Assembly (NCBI RefSeq): GCF_000720175.1
Contig: NZ_JOIX01000041.1
Span: forward strand, 46,277-110,276
DNA: 64,000 nt
Origin: Streptomyces sp. NRRL S-337
GTDB lineage: Bacteria > Actinomycetota > Actinomycetes > Streptomycetales > Streptomycetaceae
Direction of reading: 5' to 3'
Numbering within the stretch: the stretch's first letter is position 1; each line of letters starts with the position of its first letter. The position numbers and the translations under genes are program-made. Below, piece by piece: positions 50,997 to 60,543 of the stretch. The notes beneath the pieces were generated by a model. That model did not search any database. It was not told where the DNA came from and worked only from the letters and a program-made list of their open reading frames with translations.

Positions 50997-52274
50997 ACTC
51001 TCCCGGGCGGGATCCTTGGATGCCGGGTGGTCCGGACCGCCGGCCGGGGCAGTGGCACGCAGCGCCGCTTCGACCCGGCGGTTGTTGGTCATGGATGCCG
51101 TGACGGCCGTCATCGCCAGGAGGAGGACGGCGGCGGCGTAGAGCGGGGTACGGATGTCGTAGGTGGTGGCCAGCCAGCCGCCGAGGAAGGCCCCGATGGG
51201 GGCGGCGCACATGGCCAGCATGCGGGAGGTGGAGGCGACCCGGCCCATGAGGTGGGCCGGGACGATCGCCTGCCGGAGGGAGGGGCCGAGCACCATCGTG
51301 GCGCCCATGCCGGCCCCGCAGACGGCGAGCGCCAGCCCGGCCACGTACGGGTTCGGGGCAGCGGCAAGGCCCAGGATGGCCAGCCCTTCGACCGCGGCCG
51401 TGCAGGTCAGCGCGGTGCCGGTGCCGAGTCGTCGGCCAAGGTAGGAGGCGATGCCTGCACCGAGCAGACCGCCGGTGGCCTCCGCCGTGAGGAGCAGGCC
51501 GAAGCCGTAGGCGTCGATGCCGAGGCGGTCGTGCGCGAAGAGGGCGAGGACGGTCTCCACGGCGAGGAAGGCGACGTTCCCGACCGCCGGGCGGAGCGCG
51601 AGCCCGAGCAGCAACCGGTCCCGGAAGACGTACGAGGCCCCGGCCCGCGCCTGCCGAAGCAGCGACTCGCGGATCTCCGGCACGGGCCGGGGTAGGGCGG
51701 GCAGGGACCGTACGAGCAGTGCGGAGAGCAGGAACGACACCGCGTCGGCGAGCAGCGGAACCGCCCGCCCGAGCGCGAGCAGCGCACTGCCCGCAGGCGG
51801 CCCCGCGAAGCCGGACATGGCGGTCTGGGCTCCGCGCAGACGAGAGTTGGCTCGCTCCAGGAGTGCGGGGTCGCGGCCGAGCAGATCCGGCAGATAGGCC
51901 GTGGCGGCCGTGTCGAAGAAGAGCCCACCGAGGCCGAGCAGGAAGGCGACGGCCGCGAGCAGCGGAATGCTCAAGCCGTCGAACGCGGCCGCTGCCGCCG
52001 GTATCGCGAGCAGCACCGCACGCGCCGCGTCCATGACCCACATCGTGCGCCGGCGGTCCCAGCGGTCCACCAGCGCACCGCCGAGCACCCCGAAGAGCAG
52101 CCACGGCAGCGTCCCCGCGGCCGTGACGACGGCGAGCGCCATCGGATCCCGCGTCAACGTCAACGCGAGCAGCGGCAGCGCGGCATGCGACACCCCGTCA
52201 CCGAGCGAGGACACCGTCTGCGCGGTCCACAGCCGTCCGAACCCGGTCGGCAACTTCCGGACGCCTGAGGTCAC
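50979..52274 (-). CDS. MFS transporter
   Basis: The protein has 431 aa with a GTG start, overlapping the regulator upstream by 77 bp. Twelve membrane helices of the MFS_3/enterobactin-exporter type: FGRLWTAQTVSSLGDGVSHA at the start, TAAGTLPWLLFGVLGGALVD RWDRRR with the loop 2-3 motif, and matching helices through VLLLAMTAVTASMTNNR. This subgroup exports antibiotics or siderophores. Coupling to an ArsR-type repressor suggests drug-inducible efflux. The stop lies in the terminator hairpin. Confidence 0.9.
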   Translation of the reverse strand: MTSGVRKLPTGFGRLWTAQTVSSLGDGVSHAALPLLALTLTRDPMALAVVTAAGTLPWLLFGVLGGALVDRWDRRRTMWVMDAARAVLLAIPAAAAAFDGLSIPLLAAVAFLLGLGGLFFDTAATAYLPDLLGRDPALLERANSRLRGAQTAMSGFAGPPAGSALLALGRAVPLLADAVSFLLSALLVRSLPALPRPVPEIRESLLRQARAGASYVFRDRLLLGLALRPAVGNVAFLAVETVLALFAHDRLGIDAYGFGLLLTAEATGGLLGAGIASYLGRRLGTGTALTCTAAVEGLAILGLAAAPNPYVAGLALAVCGAGMGATMVLGPSLRQAIVPAHLMGRVASTSRMLAMCAAPIGAFLGGWLATTYDIRTPLYAAAVLLLAMTAVTASMTNNRRVEAALRATAPAGGPDHPASKDPARESAPDLL

Positions 52275-52809
52275 TTGGCGCCCCCCTCGGCTGCTCGCAC
52301 GGTGCCGGGTGAAACAGTGCGAAGACGAGTGACGCGTCCGGCAGCGACGGATCGGACAGCTCCCGGTACTCGTCCGCCAGTGCCTCCAGCCGCGCCCCCA
52401 GCTGCGCGAACTGCTCCTCGGTGAGCCGCAGATGCGCCATCCGTACATGCCGCTCGCCATCCACCGGCGACGCCTCCAGGTCCGCCACCGCATGCCGCAT
52501 CAGCACATCGGGCTGCCCCACCCCGGGGTCCGGCAGCTCGATCGACCGTGCGGCCATCGCGTAGTACCGCTCGGTGACCCCCCGCACCTTCCGCGTCCGC
52601 ACCACCTTCACCAGGCCGGCCCGCTCCAGCAGCCGCACGTGATAGCTGGAACTCCCCTTCGCAAGGCCCACCCGCTCGGCGATCTGCGTAATCGTCGCCG
52701 GCTCGAAGCGGAGCACGGCCATGATCCGGTGACGCGTGAGATTGGAGACGGCGCGCAGCTGCTCGTCCGTGGTGACGTGAAACGTCTCGGGAAGATCATC
52801 GGTAGGCAT
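52198..52809 (-). CDS. ArsR-family transcriptional regulator
   Basis: The protein has 203 aa with ATG at 52809. Winged helix: VSNLTRHRIMAVLRFEPATI, TQIAERVGLAKGSSSYHVRL, LERAGLVKVVRTRKVRGVTE RYYAM. The C-terminal ~100 residues are helical and may bind the efflux substrate. It heads a two-gene operon with the MFS exporter and has a perfect 10-bp-armed inverted repeat 6 bp upstream of its start codon, so self-repression is very likely. Confidence 0.9.
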   Translation of the reverse strand: MPTDDLPETFHVTTDEQLRAVSNLTRHRIMAVLRFEPATITQIAERVGLAKGSSSYHVRLLERAGLVKVVRTRKVRGVTERYYAMAARSIELPDPGVGQPDVLMRHAVADLEASPVDGERHVRMAHLRLTEEQFAQLGARLEALADEYRELSDPSLPDASLVFALFHPAPCEQPRGAPSDLRRPEVADRVRTAVDRADGVLAR

Positions 52810-52814
52810 ACGAG

Positions 52815-52840
52815 CAATGGTCAACGACTCTTGACCATTG
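52815..52840. promoter_or_regulatory. operator of the ArsR/MFS operon
   Basis: CAATGGTCAA, 6 bp, TTGACCATTG: two perfectly complementary 10-bp arms 6 bp from the ArsR start codon. The site also contains TTGACC, a good -35 hexamer. There is no room for a ribosome binding site between it and the ATG, which suggests a leaderless transcript covered by its own repressor. Confidence 0.75.
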
Positions 52841-52949
52841 AGCAAGGGGATTTCGCGCGGACCTCCAGAATCTGCTGTCCGGCGCGCGAGACCTTCCGTC
52901 AAAGCCCCCGCTCGCCGCCGATCCGGGGAACCGTCAAAAGACCTTCGTT

Positions 52950-53090
52950 TTCGGAAGATCGGGCCGCCCGTGACCTGCTGCCCGACCCGGGCCGCTCGAT
53001 CACCTCGATCGCCAAGCTGCTCGGCGTCTCGCCGGCCACGCTCTACCACCACATCCCGGACCTACGCGAGCTGCGCGCCGCGCAGTGTCC
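52950..53090 (+). pseudogene. serine-recombinase (resolvase) C-terminal HTH fragment
   Basis: AARDLLPDPGRSITSIAKLL followed by GVSPATLYHHIPDLRELRAA matches the C-terminal DNA-binding helix-turn-helix of Tn3-type resolvases (LL.DPxRSVTSIAKLLGVSRxTLY). The catalytic serine domain is absent. Confidence 0.65.
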
Positions 53091-53541
53091 CGCCAGCTCG
53101 AAGCCCCCACACAGTAGGCAGATCAGATCAAGATCAACCTCAGCGGCACTTTCTGTACCTCAACTACTCACACCCGCGTACGCATGCCACGCCGCATGCC
53201 CAGGTCGGTGGATCGCGGACTTCGAGGAGTTCACCGAGCTGCTGTCCGGCTGGGCCGAAGTGGCCGAAGAAGCCCAACGACGCCAATGGGGCTGGTCGGA
53301 GTCCCCATCTGAGGTCTGAGGTCACGCAGCTCTGGCCGGGTGGCCGTCTCCCGGGACCGCGTCTGCCGTTGGTTCAGTGGCTGGCTGGACCGCAATGGGC
53401 ACTGCCGGCCATGGAGAACGGCCAAGACCAACTCGGACGTCGGTGTACCGGCGCGTTACGGCAGAGTGAGCTCCGGCCGGCGCCCGCGGCACTTTGCGAT
53501 GAGTAGCCGCGGGGCGCTGCTTGTGGCCGTGTCTCTCCTGG
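53091..53541. other. gap with minor coding debris
   Basis: Plus-strand DFEEFTELLSGWAEVAEEAQ RRQWGWSESP up to a stop near 53319 looks like the end of a lost protein, family unknown. The rest of the 450 bp has no recognisable gene. Confidence 0.35.
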
Positions 53542-54195
53542 TCAGCCCTTGAGGGAGAAGAAGAGTGTGTCCTGTGTGTACCAGTCGAGGTTCTTCATGC
53601 CGTACTCCCACGATTCGTGCTCGACATCCAGCTTCTCGATGAGGGCTTGGACGTCATAGGTGAAACCGTCGTCCATCCTGTCCAGGACCGCGCGGTAAGC
53701 GTCCGCGGCGGGCTTGGCCTTGGCCAGCGGGAACATGCCGATGTGCGGGCCGTCCACGGGATACGGGATGTGGAAGGGGATCTCTTCCGGCGGGCCAGAA
53801 AACAGGTAGTCGTGCAGCAGGAGGTCTGCGCTCACGCCCAATCGGCGCAATTCGTCGTCCAGCAGCCCGAAGAAGGTGGAGGGCTTCGAGTACACGCCCA
53901 GTTCGTCGGGGTCGGAGCCATTGCGGTCGATGATGAGCTGGAGTGCACTGTAGTAGGCGGCGGCCGCGTACTCGGCGTCTGAGTCGGCGTGGCCGGCTAT
54001 GAGGTGGTCGAGCGCGTCCGGGATGGACAGGCCCCAGTCGATGCCCTGGTGGTCGAGGTCGAGTTGCCTGGCCTGCGCGAGCTCGCGCATGACACCGAGG
54101 TTGCGTTCCTGGTCAGATGTGAGGTTCCCGGCGGCCCCGAGAAAGGCCACGACGTCTGCCTTGTCGGCGCTGTTGAACGAGATGATTCGGCTCAT
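53542..54195 (-). CDS. conserved hypothetical protein
   Basis: The protein has 217 aa. Start chosen at MSRIISFNSADKADVVAFLG, a compact and conserved-looking N terminus; an ATG 9 bp upstream is also possible. Mixed alpha/beta: NLTSDQERNLGVMRELAQAR, IPDALDHLIAGHADSDAEYA, AAAYYSALQLIIDRNGSD, STFFGLLDDELRRLGVSADL and an aromatic-rich C terminus with two helices. No membrane segment or catalytic motif. It resembles a family of uncharacterised streptomycete proteins. It is convergent with the resolvase debris. Confidence 0.65.
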   Translation of the reverse strand: MSRIISFNSADKADVVAFLGAAGNLTSDQERNLGVMRELAQARQLDLDHQGIDWGLSIPDALDHLIAGHADSDAEYAAAAYYSALQLIIDRNGSDPDELGVYSKPSTFFGLLDDELRRLGVSADLLLHDYLFSGPPEEIPFHIPYPVDGPHIGMFPLAKAKPAADAYRAVLDRMDDGFTYDVQALIEKLDVEHESWEYGMKNLDWYTQDTLFFSLKG

Positions 54196-54349
54196 GATCG
54201 CCATACTGTCAGCCAGCACTGACATCGGAGTCCGTGCCCGGGAACTGGAACGCCGCAGCCGACCGCCCGGCTGGGTGGGCATCTCGTGCACTCTCTCCCC
54301 CGCCGCGGTCGCCTGCCCTGCTGCGACGGATCGGCATCTGCGGAGCGAC

Positions 54350-54728
54350 GACCGACTCACGGAGTGCGTGCGCGAGCTCGGTGGCACACCGGATGAGGCA
54401 CTGCGGGACGCGGAGCTGCGCGTCTGCCTGCTCGGCGTCCTGCGGGCCGACCCCGCCGTCGTCGACGGCTACCGGGCCACCGCCGGCGCGCAGCTACACC
54501 GGAGGCCCTGCGCGGTCTTCCACGGCCTGGTCGACCCGGCGGCCTCACCGGACCGGCTGGGGCGGTGCGTTCCGACAGCCGTTGACCGTCCACGCCTTCA
54601 CAGCAGGCCATTTCTCCGTCTTCGACCAGGTTGAAGAGGTAGCCGATCGCATGGACAGAGAGTTCGGACGGCTCCAGCCGCGCGAGCCGGAGCATGGTGA
54701 GCCACTCACAAGGGAGCAGTTTCAGTGA
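54350..54728 (+). pseudogene. type II thioesterase C-terminal fragment
   Basis: TECVRELGGTPDEALRDAEL, RVCLLGVLRADPAVVDGYRA, then after a frameshift near 54565 LTVHAFTAGHFSVFDQVEEV ADRM. This is the lid and C-terminal segment of NRPS/PKS-associated type II thioesterases (GGTPxE...LRAD...GGHFFL with His conserved in AGHF). The nucleophile-containing first half is missing. The stop overlaps the MATE start, so it once formed an operon with the exporter. Confidence 0.7.
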
Positions 54729-56071
54729 CAACGACCAACGGACGGCCGACGGCCACGACACGGATCAGGCAGATCGCCACAGCCGCGCTGTCGCTGTACG
54801 TGTCGATGATCGCCGCCTCGGCGGCCGCTCTGGTGGACACCGCGGTTCTGGGCCACCACGCGACGGCGGCACTGGCGGGGCTGGCCGTGACCACGGCCGT
54901 CTACGGCCCGGCCACCGCGGCGATCGCCGGCGCGCAGCGCGGTGTGATGCCCTTCGTGACGGAGCACCAGGACGAGCCGGAGAAGCTGGTCCCGGTCCTG
55001 CGTAACGGGATGTGGCTGGCCGTTGCCACCGGTGGTCTGGGCGGCCTCGCGGTGGCGGCGGTGCCGTGGATCGGCCGGATCGGAGGCGTACCGGAGGCGA
55101 CGCTCGATCAACTCGGCGCCTTCCCCGCGCTGTTGGCGGTGTCCACGGTGTTGATCGCAGTGTCGACGACGGCGGGTTCCGCGCTGATCGGACTCGGCCG
55201 GAGCCGCCTGGTGATGCGCGCCGGGCTGGCCGGCACGGGGGCGGCCGTCGTGCTGTCGCTCCTATTGGTCGGCGGACCCGGTCCGCTGCCCTCCCTCGGT
55301 CTACCGGGCGCCGGTATCGCGATGCTGGCCTCCAGCACGATCAGCGCCTTCGTTGCGCAGGTCGCGTTGCGGCGGTCTCCGCAACTGGCGGGCCGTACCT
55401 TGAGGTTGGGGCGCCCGCAGCCGTCGCAGGTGATCGGGCTGGCTCGGGTCGGCCTTCCGCTTGCGGCCACTGTGCTGATCAAGTTCGCGGTCCTGGGGGT
55501 GCTGGCCTTCTCGGCCGCCCGGATCAGCACGGAGGCGGCTGCCGTGCACAGCGTCGCGGTTTCGCTGGTGAACCTGATGTTCACCGCGGCCGTGGCGGTC
55601 GGGCAGGCGGTCGTGCCGGTGGTGGCGGAGCGGCTGAAGGAGCAGGACCTGACAGGAGTACGGGCCGGGGCGGTGTCCGGGTTGGCCGTCGCCGCCGGGG
55701 CGGTGCTGCTGCTCAGCGGGCTGCTCACGGTGGCGCGCGGGCCCGTGCTGGCGGTGTTCAGCGCGGACCCCGGGGTGCGCGACAGGCTGGTGGAGCTTCT
55801 GCCGCTCGTGCTGGCGGCCACCCTCGCGGACGCCGCCCAGGCCCTGTTCGGCTTCGGGCTGATCGGGGTGAGGAGGACCCGGCCGAGCATGCTCTGCTTC
55901 GCGGCCTGCTACGGCGTACTGGCCCTGCTGGCCGGACCGATGGCGGCCGACGGCGGCCTCACCGCGCTGTGGGGCACGCTGGCGGCGGTCAACCTGGTCC
56001 TGATCGCGGCCCAGGCCTGGTGCTTCCGCCGCTACAGCGCCCTGGCGGTGGCGGAACCGGTCCCGTCCTGA
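54725..56071 (+). CDS. MATE-family efflux transporter
   Basis: The protein has 448 aa, GTG start overlapping the thioesterase stop. Twelve helices in two homologous halves: IATAALSLYVSMIAASAAAL VDTAVLG at the start, VPEATLDQLGAFPALLAVST, LARVGLPLAATVLIKFAVLG at the beginning of the second half, and LTALWGTLAAVNLVLIAAQA at the end. A cation-coupled drug or metabolite exporter. Its location beside the NRPS and a thioesterase remnant suggests it exported the NRPS product. Convergent with the NRPS; ends 90 bp apart. Confidence 0.9.
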   Translation: MTTTNGRPTATTRIRQIATAALSLYVSMIAASAAALVDTAVLGHHATAALAGLAVTTAVYGPATAAIAGAQRGVMPFVTEHQDEPEKLVPVLRNGMWLAVATGGLGGLAVAAVPWIGRIGGVPEATLDQLGAFPALLAVSTVLIAVSTTAGSALIGLGRSRLVMRAGLAGTGAAVVLSLLLVGGPGPLPSLGLPGAGIAMLASSTISAFVAQVALRRSPQLAGRTLRLGRPQPSQVIGLARVGLPLAATVLIKFAVLGVLAFSAARISTEAAAVHSVAVSLVNLMFTAAVAVGQAVVPVVAERLKEQDLTGVRAGAVSGLAVAAGAVLLLSGLLTVARGPVLAVFSADPGVRDRLVELLPLVLAATLADAAQALFGFGLIGVRRTRPSMLCFAACYGVLALLAGPMAADGGLTALWGTLAAVNLVLIAAQAWCFRRYSALAVAEPVPS

Positions 56072-56161
56072 CCCGTCGTCCCGTCCGCCCTTGAACCCGC
56101 CCCGGTCTTCGGGGCCGGTCCGAGGGCGGACTGCCGTGCACCCGTTGAGGCGCAGGCGCGT

Positions 56162-59100
56162 TCAGTGCGCGGGCGCCGGCCGGCCGGGCGCCGGCCGGCC
56201 GGCGAGCTCCACCGCTCCGATGGGTGTGTCGGGCTGTTCCACCGCGGCCCGCAGCAGAGCGAGCAGGCCGTCCGCCAGCCAGCGGGCCGTCGTCTCCTCG
56301 AAGAGGTCGGCCGCGTACTCGATCCCGCCCGTGATCCCGCCCGGATCACCGGTGCCGCTGTCCAGGTCTTCGGTCATGGTGAAGGTCAGGTCGAACTTGG
56401 CCGTGTCGGTCGCCAGTTCACGATGGCGCACCGTCAGGCCCGGCACCTCGGGCAGCCGCGGGGGCTCGACCTGGAACGCGAGCAGGACCTGGAACAGCGG
56501 GTGGTAGGCCCGGGACCTGGGCGGGGCCACGGCTTCCACGACCTGATCGAACGGTGTTTCCTGGTGGGCCAGGAACTCCAGGTCCGCCTCCCGGACCCGG
56601 GCCAACAACTCGGCCATCGACGGGTTGCCGCAAGTGGCGGAGCGCAGCACCAGGGTGTTGGCGAAGAAGCCAACCAGGTCCTCCAGCGCGCTGTCGGGCC
56701 GCCCGACGACCACCGTGCCGATCGTGATATCGGTGCCCGCCCCCGCTCTGGTCAGCAGTGCGGCCAGTGCCGTGTGCACGGTCATGAAGACAGTGCAGTT
56801 CCGTCGGCGGGCCAGCGCTGCCAGTCCCGCGTGCAGGTCGGCCGGGACCTCCAGCGGCACCCATCCGCCCGGTCCTTCCGCCGCCCTCCTCGGCCGGTCG
56901 GTGGGCAGGGCGGCGTCCGTCGGCGCTCCGGCCAGGGCCGTGCGCCAGAACTCGGACCGTTCCTCGGTCCGGGCTTGCAGCTGTTCGCGTTGCCTGAGCA
57001 CGTGGTCCGCGTACTGGACGGGCAGGGGCGCCCAGTCGGGAGCTGATCCGGCCAGCCTGGCCCGGTACGCGGTCAGCAGATCGCGCAACAGCGGACCGGT
57101 GGACCAGCCGTCGGCCGCACTGTGGTGCAACACGATCAGGAGCGTCGAGCGCTGCGGGCCGTCGGCCGCCACGGTGCGCCACAACGAGGCCCGCAGCGGG
57201 AGGTCGGTCGCGAGGTCGAAGACCTCCCGTGCGGCCAGCCGCAGTTGCCCGTCGAGCGCCTCTTGGGTGACGTGATGCTCGGGCAGCGCCAGGTCGACGT
57301 CCGTGGCCGGCACCACGTGCTGGTACGGAACACCGTCCTCATCCGGGAGCAGGGTGCGCAGGGCTTCGTGCCGGGTCACTACGTCGACGAGTGCGGCCCG
57401 CAGAGCAGGGGCTTCGAGAAGCCCGGTGAACTCCACGGCCAGTGGCACGTTGTAACGGGGGCTCGGTCCCTCCAGCAGGTCGATGAACCAGAGCCGTTGC
57501 TGGGTGTGAGAGAGCGGGATACGGGCCGGACGCTGCGCTGGGCGCACTGCCGGGCGGGCCGAGGGGCCGGTCTCCGCGTGCCCCGAGCCTGCCAAGCGCT
57601 GGGCGAGCCCGGCCACCGTCGGGGCAGCGAAGACGTCCCGCAGGGTGAGTTCGGCGGTGAAGAGGGTGCCGAGACGGCTGATCAGCCGCACCGCGAGCAG
57701 GGAATTGCCGCCCAGGTCGAAGAAGCCGTCATCGGCGCCGACCGGGCCGCTGTCCAGCACCTGTGCGAACAGCCCGGCCAGCGCCTCCTCGACGGGGCCC
57801 TCGGGGGCACGTCGTCCCGCGCGCGGGGTGAACTCGGGTGCGGCCAGCGCGTTGCGATCCAGCTTGCCGCTCGGGGTCATCGGAAGCCGGTCCAGCCAGA
57901 CGAACGCAGCGGGGACCATGTAGGCGGGCAGCGCGCGCTCAGCCGACTCCCTGAGGCGCGCTGTGTCCTCGTCACCGGGCCCGGACCGGACCGGCTCTCC
58001 AGTCCGAGGCGCGGGGACGAGGTAAGCCACCAGCCGGCGCCGCTCCGGGTCCGGACCGTGGGCCACGACCGCCGCATGGCCGACCACCGGATCACGCAGC
58101 AGGACGGCGGCCACCTCGCCGGGTTCGATGCGGTGACCGCGGATTTTGATCTGGTCGTCTGCCCGGCCCCGGTATTCGATCCGCCCGTCCGGACCCACCG
58201 CCGCAAGGTCGCCTGTGCGGTACATCCGAGACCCCGGCGAGCCTGCCGGGTCTGCGACGAAGCGGGCGGCCGTCAGGCCGGGGCGGTGTAGGTAGCCGCG
58301 GGCCAGGGTGGGGCCCGTGAGGTACAGCTCGCCCTCGGCTCCCACCGGGGCCAGTCGCAGCTCCGAGTCGAGCACCCGGGCGCCGGTGCCCGGCAACGGG
58401 GTGCCGATCGGCGGAGCAGAGGCCCCAGGACCGACATCGGCGGTCAGGGACCAGATGGTGGTCTCGGTCGGCCCGTAGAGGTTGGTGACCCGCGCCGCCA
58501 CCGACAGGAGCCGGTCCGCCAGATCCCTGGACAGGGCCTCGCCGCCCACCAACGCCCGAACTCCCCTCAGCCGCTCCGGGTGCACGCCCAGCAGCCCCTG
58601 CCACAGCGAAGGAGTGGCCTGAACGACGTCGACCCCGGCGGCCTCTATCAGCTGCGCCAAGGCCAGGGGGTCGCCGGCCTGTTCGGGGTCGGCGAGAACG
58701 ATGGTGGCGCCGGCCAACAGGGTGCCGAAGATCTCCAGGCCTGCTATGTCGAAGGAGACGGTAGTCGCGGCGACCACCCGGTCCCCGGCCGAGATGCCCA
58801 GGCGAGCCGTCAGCGCGGCGAGCGCGTGGCCGTAGGCATTGCGGCTGATGACAACGCCCTTGGGGCGTCCGGTCGACCCCGAGGTGTAGAGAACGTAGGC
58901 CGCCTGGCCCGGCTCGACGGTGGGAGGCGTCCACGGCATGGCGGCGTGGCTCGGCTCGGCGAGCGCGTCCAGGAGCAGGGTGGGTACTTCGGTGGACGCA
59001 AGGCGACGGGAGGAGGCGGAGTCCGTCAGCAGCAGACACGGCGCCGCGTCCTCCAGCATCAGGGCGATGCGTTCTCGGGGCAGCCCCGGGTCGACCGGCA

Positions 59101-59566
59101 GGTACGCCGCCCCTGCCTTGAGCACGGCGAGGAGTGCGACCACCAACCCGGGCCCGCTCGGCAGCGCCACCGCGACGAGCCCCTCCGGGCCCGCGCCCTC
59201 GCCGCCCAGCCGGGCAGCCAGCCACGCCGCACGCTCGTCCAGGTCGCGATAGGACAGTACGTGTTCCGGCATGACCTGACTGCACGTCAGCACAGCGGCG
59301 GAGTCAGGCCGTTCGGCGACCCGGCGGGCGATCTCCTGGACCACGTCGATCGCCAGGGAGCCGTCCGGGTGGGCACCGGCTACGGTGTGCCGAGGCGCCA
59401 TTGTGCCCCGGTCGACGACTGCCATCGCCGCCTGCCAACCGAGTCCGGTCCGCACGGCCTGCCAGCCCGGCGGAACCTCTAACTCGTCCGGCCACAAGCA
59501 GTACTCGGCGAGATCGTTGACGAGAATCGAGTAGAGCCGTGTCGGGTCGCCGAAAGGGCTGGGCAT
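56162..59566 (-). CDS. NRPS: MbtH-like domain, glycine-type adenylation, PCP, condensation
   Basis: The protein has 1134 aa. Residues 1-60 are MbtH-like ([28 protein letters not shown]). The A domain (about 75-590) has [20 protein letters not shown] near 225, [38 protein letters not shown] and Lys568 in PSGKLDR. The specificity-pocket residues read D-I-L-Q-L-G-L-I-W-K, a glycine code. PCP carries Ser622 in [11 protein letters not shown]. The C domain (about 690-1120) has [16 protein letters not shown] and HHSAADG at 814. The protein ends after C, with no further PCP or TE. An upstream GTG at 59671 would add only unrelated residues. Confidence 0.93.
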   Translation of the reverse strand: MPSPFGDPTRLYSILVNDLAEYCLWPDELEVPPGWQAVRTGLGWQAAMAVVDRGTMAPRHTVAGAHPDGSLAIDVVQEIARRVAERPDSAAVLTCSQVMPEHVLSYRDLDERAAWLAARLGGEGAGPEGLVAVALPSGPGLVVALLAVLKAGAAYLPVDPGLPRERIALMLEDAAPCLLLTDSASSRRLASTEVPTLLLDALAEPSHAAMPWTPPTVEPGQAAYVLYTSGSTGRPKGVVISRNAYGHALAALTARLGISAGDRVVAATTVSFDIAGLEIFGTLLAGATIVLADPEQAGDPLALAQLIEAAGVDVVQATPSLWQGLLGVHPERLRGVRALVGGEALSRDLADRLLSVAARVTNLYGPTETTIWSLTADVGPGASAPPIGTPLPGTGARVLDSELRLAPVGAEGELYLTGPTLARGYLHRPGLTAARFVADPAGSPGSRMYRTGDLAAVGPDGRIEYRGRADDQIKIRGHRIEPGEVAAVLLRDPVVGHAAVVAHGPDPERRRLVAYLVPAPRTGEPVRSGPGDEDTARLRESAERALPAYMVPAAFVWLDRLPMTPSGKLDRNALAAPEFTPRAGRRAPEGPVEEALAGLFAQVLDSGPVGADDGFFDLGGNSLLAVRLISRLGTLFTAELTLRDVFAAPTVAGLAQRLAGSGHAETGPSARPAVRPAQRPARIPLSHTQQRLWFIDLLEGPSPRYNVPLAVEFTGLLEAPALRAALVDVVTRHEALRTLLPDEDGVPYQHVVPATDVDLALPEHHVTQEALDGQLRLAAREVFDLATDLPLRASLWRTVAADGPQRSTLLIVLHHSAADGWSTGPLLRDLLTAYRARLAGSAPDWAPLPVQYADHVLRQREQLQARTEERSEFWRTALAGAPTDAALPTDRPRRAAEGPGGWVPLEVPADLHAGLAALARRRNCTVFMTVHTALAALLTRAGAGTDITIGTVVVGRPDSALEDLVGFFANTLVLRSATCGNPSMAELLARVREADLEFLAHQETPFDQVVEAVAPPRSRAYHPLFQVLLAFQVEPPRLPEVPGLTVRHRELATDTAKFDLTFTMTEDLDSGTGDPGGITGGIEYAADLFEETTARWLADGLLALLRAAVEQPDTPIGAVELAGRPAPGRPAPAH

Positions 59567-59603
59567 GACATCCGCCTTCTCGCTGGCTACAGAGGAATCT
59601 GTG

Positions 59604-59623
59604 ACATGTGAAATGTTACATGT
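59604..59623. promoter_or_regulatory. paired ACATGT sites upstream of the NRPS
   Basis: ACATGT palindromes at 59604-59609 and 59618-59623 are 14 bp apart centre to centre, within an AT-rich pocket 38-57 bp upstream of the NRPS ATG. This is promoter position, and the spacing suits a dimeric regulator. Confidence 0.4.
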
Positions 59624-59848
59624 GCCATTCCGGCTCGCCCGGGCCTCTGACGCTCGGCCCTGTACTCGTACAGCGACGACGAACAGCGCCGACGGGTCGC
59701 ATCGCACCGCCAGAGCAGCCAGAACGCGTCATGGCAGGCACAGCATCGAACGCCGGCCAGTACTCGACGCCTGGGACCGGGTTGGCGTGCCCGTGGCCGG
59801 CTCAAGCGTCCAGTCGCACCCCAAGGTCGTGGCCGAAGGGCAGCCAGC
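59624..59848. other. gap upstream of the NRPS
   Basis: No gene supported on either strand; open frames lack motifs and ribosome binding sites. Confidence 0.4.
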
Positions 59849-59883
59849 CTGCCTGTGCACCCATGATGTGGGTGCACAGGCAG
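59849..59883. terminator. 15-bp perfect hairpin
   Basis: CTGCCTGTGCACCCA and its exact reverse complement flank a 5-nt loop. It stands in the gap between the NRPS promoter and the NUDIX gene and could insulate the two units. No adjacent T tract. Confidence 0.5.
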
Positions 59884-60108
59884 CCTTGTTTCCCTACGTG
59901 CGACATCCGGTTCCACCAGCCGATCGAACTGAATTACGCATAGTGGCAGTACTGCAATCCCCCTGTCCGAGCACCAGCGCAAGGTCTACGCTCCCGCTGG
60001 TACGCGCGGGGGTGCGGGATATTCCTCACGACAACTGCCGACACCGCCCCTGCCAGCCGACGCACCCCTCGCCCCAACAGCCCTGTGCCGACCGGGGGCG
60101 GCCAAGCC

Positions 60109-60543
60109 GTGCTCAACATCATCGGCGTACACCTCTATCTGGAGAACCCCGATGGCGAAGTGCTACTCGGGCTGCGTCACCCCGACTCCGCCTACGCAGG
60201 AGCCACATGGCACTTCCTCGCCGGCCACTGAGAGCAGGAATCCGCCGTTGCCTGCCTCGTCCGCGAGGCCCAGGAAGAAGCCGGTCTGGTCATCGATCCA
60301 CGCGACGTCGACTACGTGCATGCTGTCCATCTCGTCGATACGCCTGGCACACAGCCACGCATGCAGCTGGTCTTCCGCGCCCAGCGCTGGAGGGGTAACC
60401 CGGAGATCCGCGAGCCCGAAAGGTGCACCCGATGGGGCAGGTGGCACCCGCAGGCACTTCCTCGGCCCCTCGTGCCGTACACCCGTGCCGCCATCGACGG
60501 CATCCAGGCGGGTCGCCTCTACACCGAGATGGGATGGTCATGA
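60109..60543 (+). pseudogene. NUDIX hydrolase interrupted by one in-frame stop
   Basis: GTG at 60109 begins VLNIIGVHLYLENPDGEVLL, LGLRHPDSAYAGATWHFLAG H, then TGA at 60229-60231, then without frame change EQESAVACLVREAQEEAGLV (the NUDIX box, REAQEEAGL), and the remaining fold to a TGA at 60543. Relatives have a residue, commonly Cys (TGC), where the stop is, so a single base substitution explains the lesion. It overlaps the next gene by ATGA. Confidence 0.75.

Noticed and set aside
57122..58291. 389-codon plus-strand frame opposite the NRPS
   Set aside because: Lies antisense to A, PCP and C domain motifs and shows no similarity of its own.
60229..60231. Selenocysteine or readthrough at the NUDIX TGA
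   Set aside because: No SECIS-like hairpin is recognisable after the codon and streptomycetes generally lack the selenocysteine machinery; a point mutation explains it.
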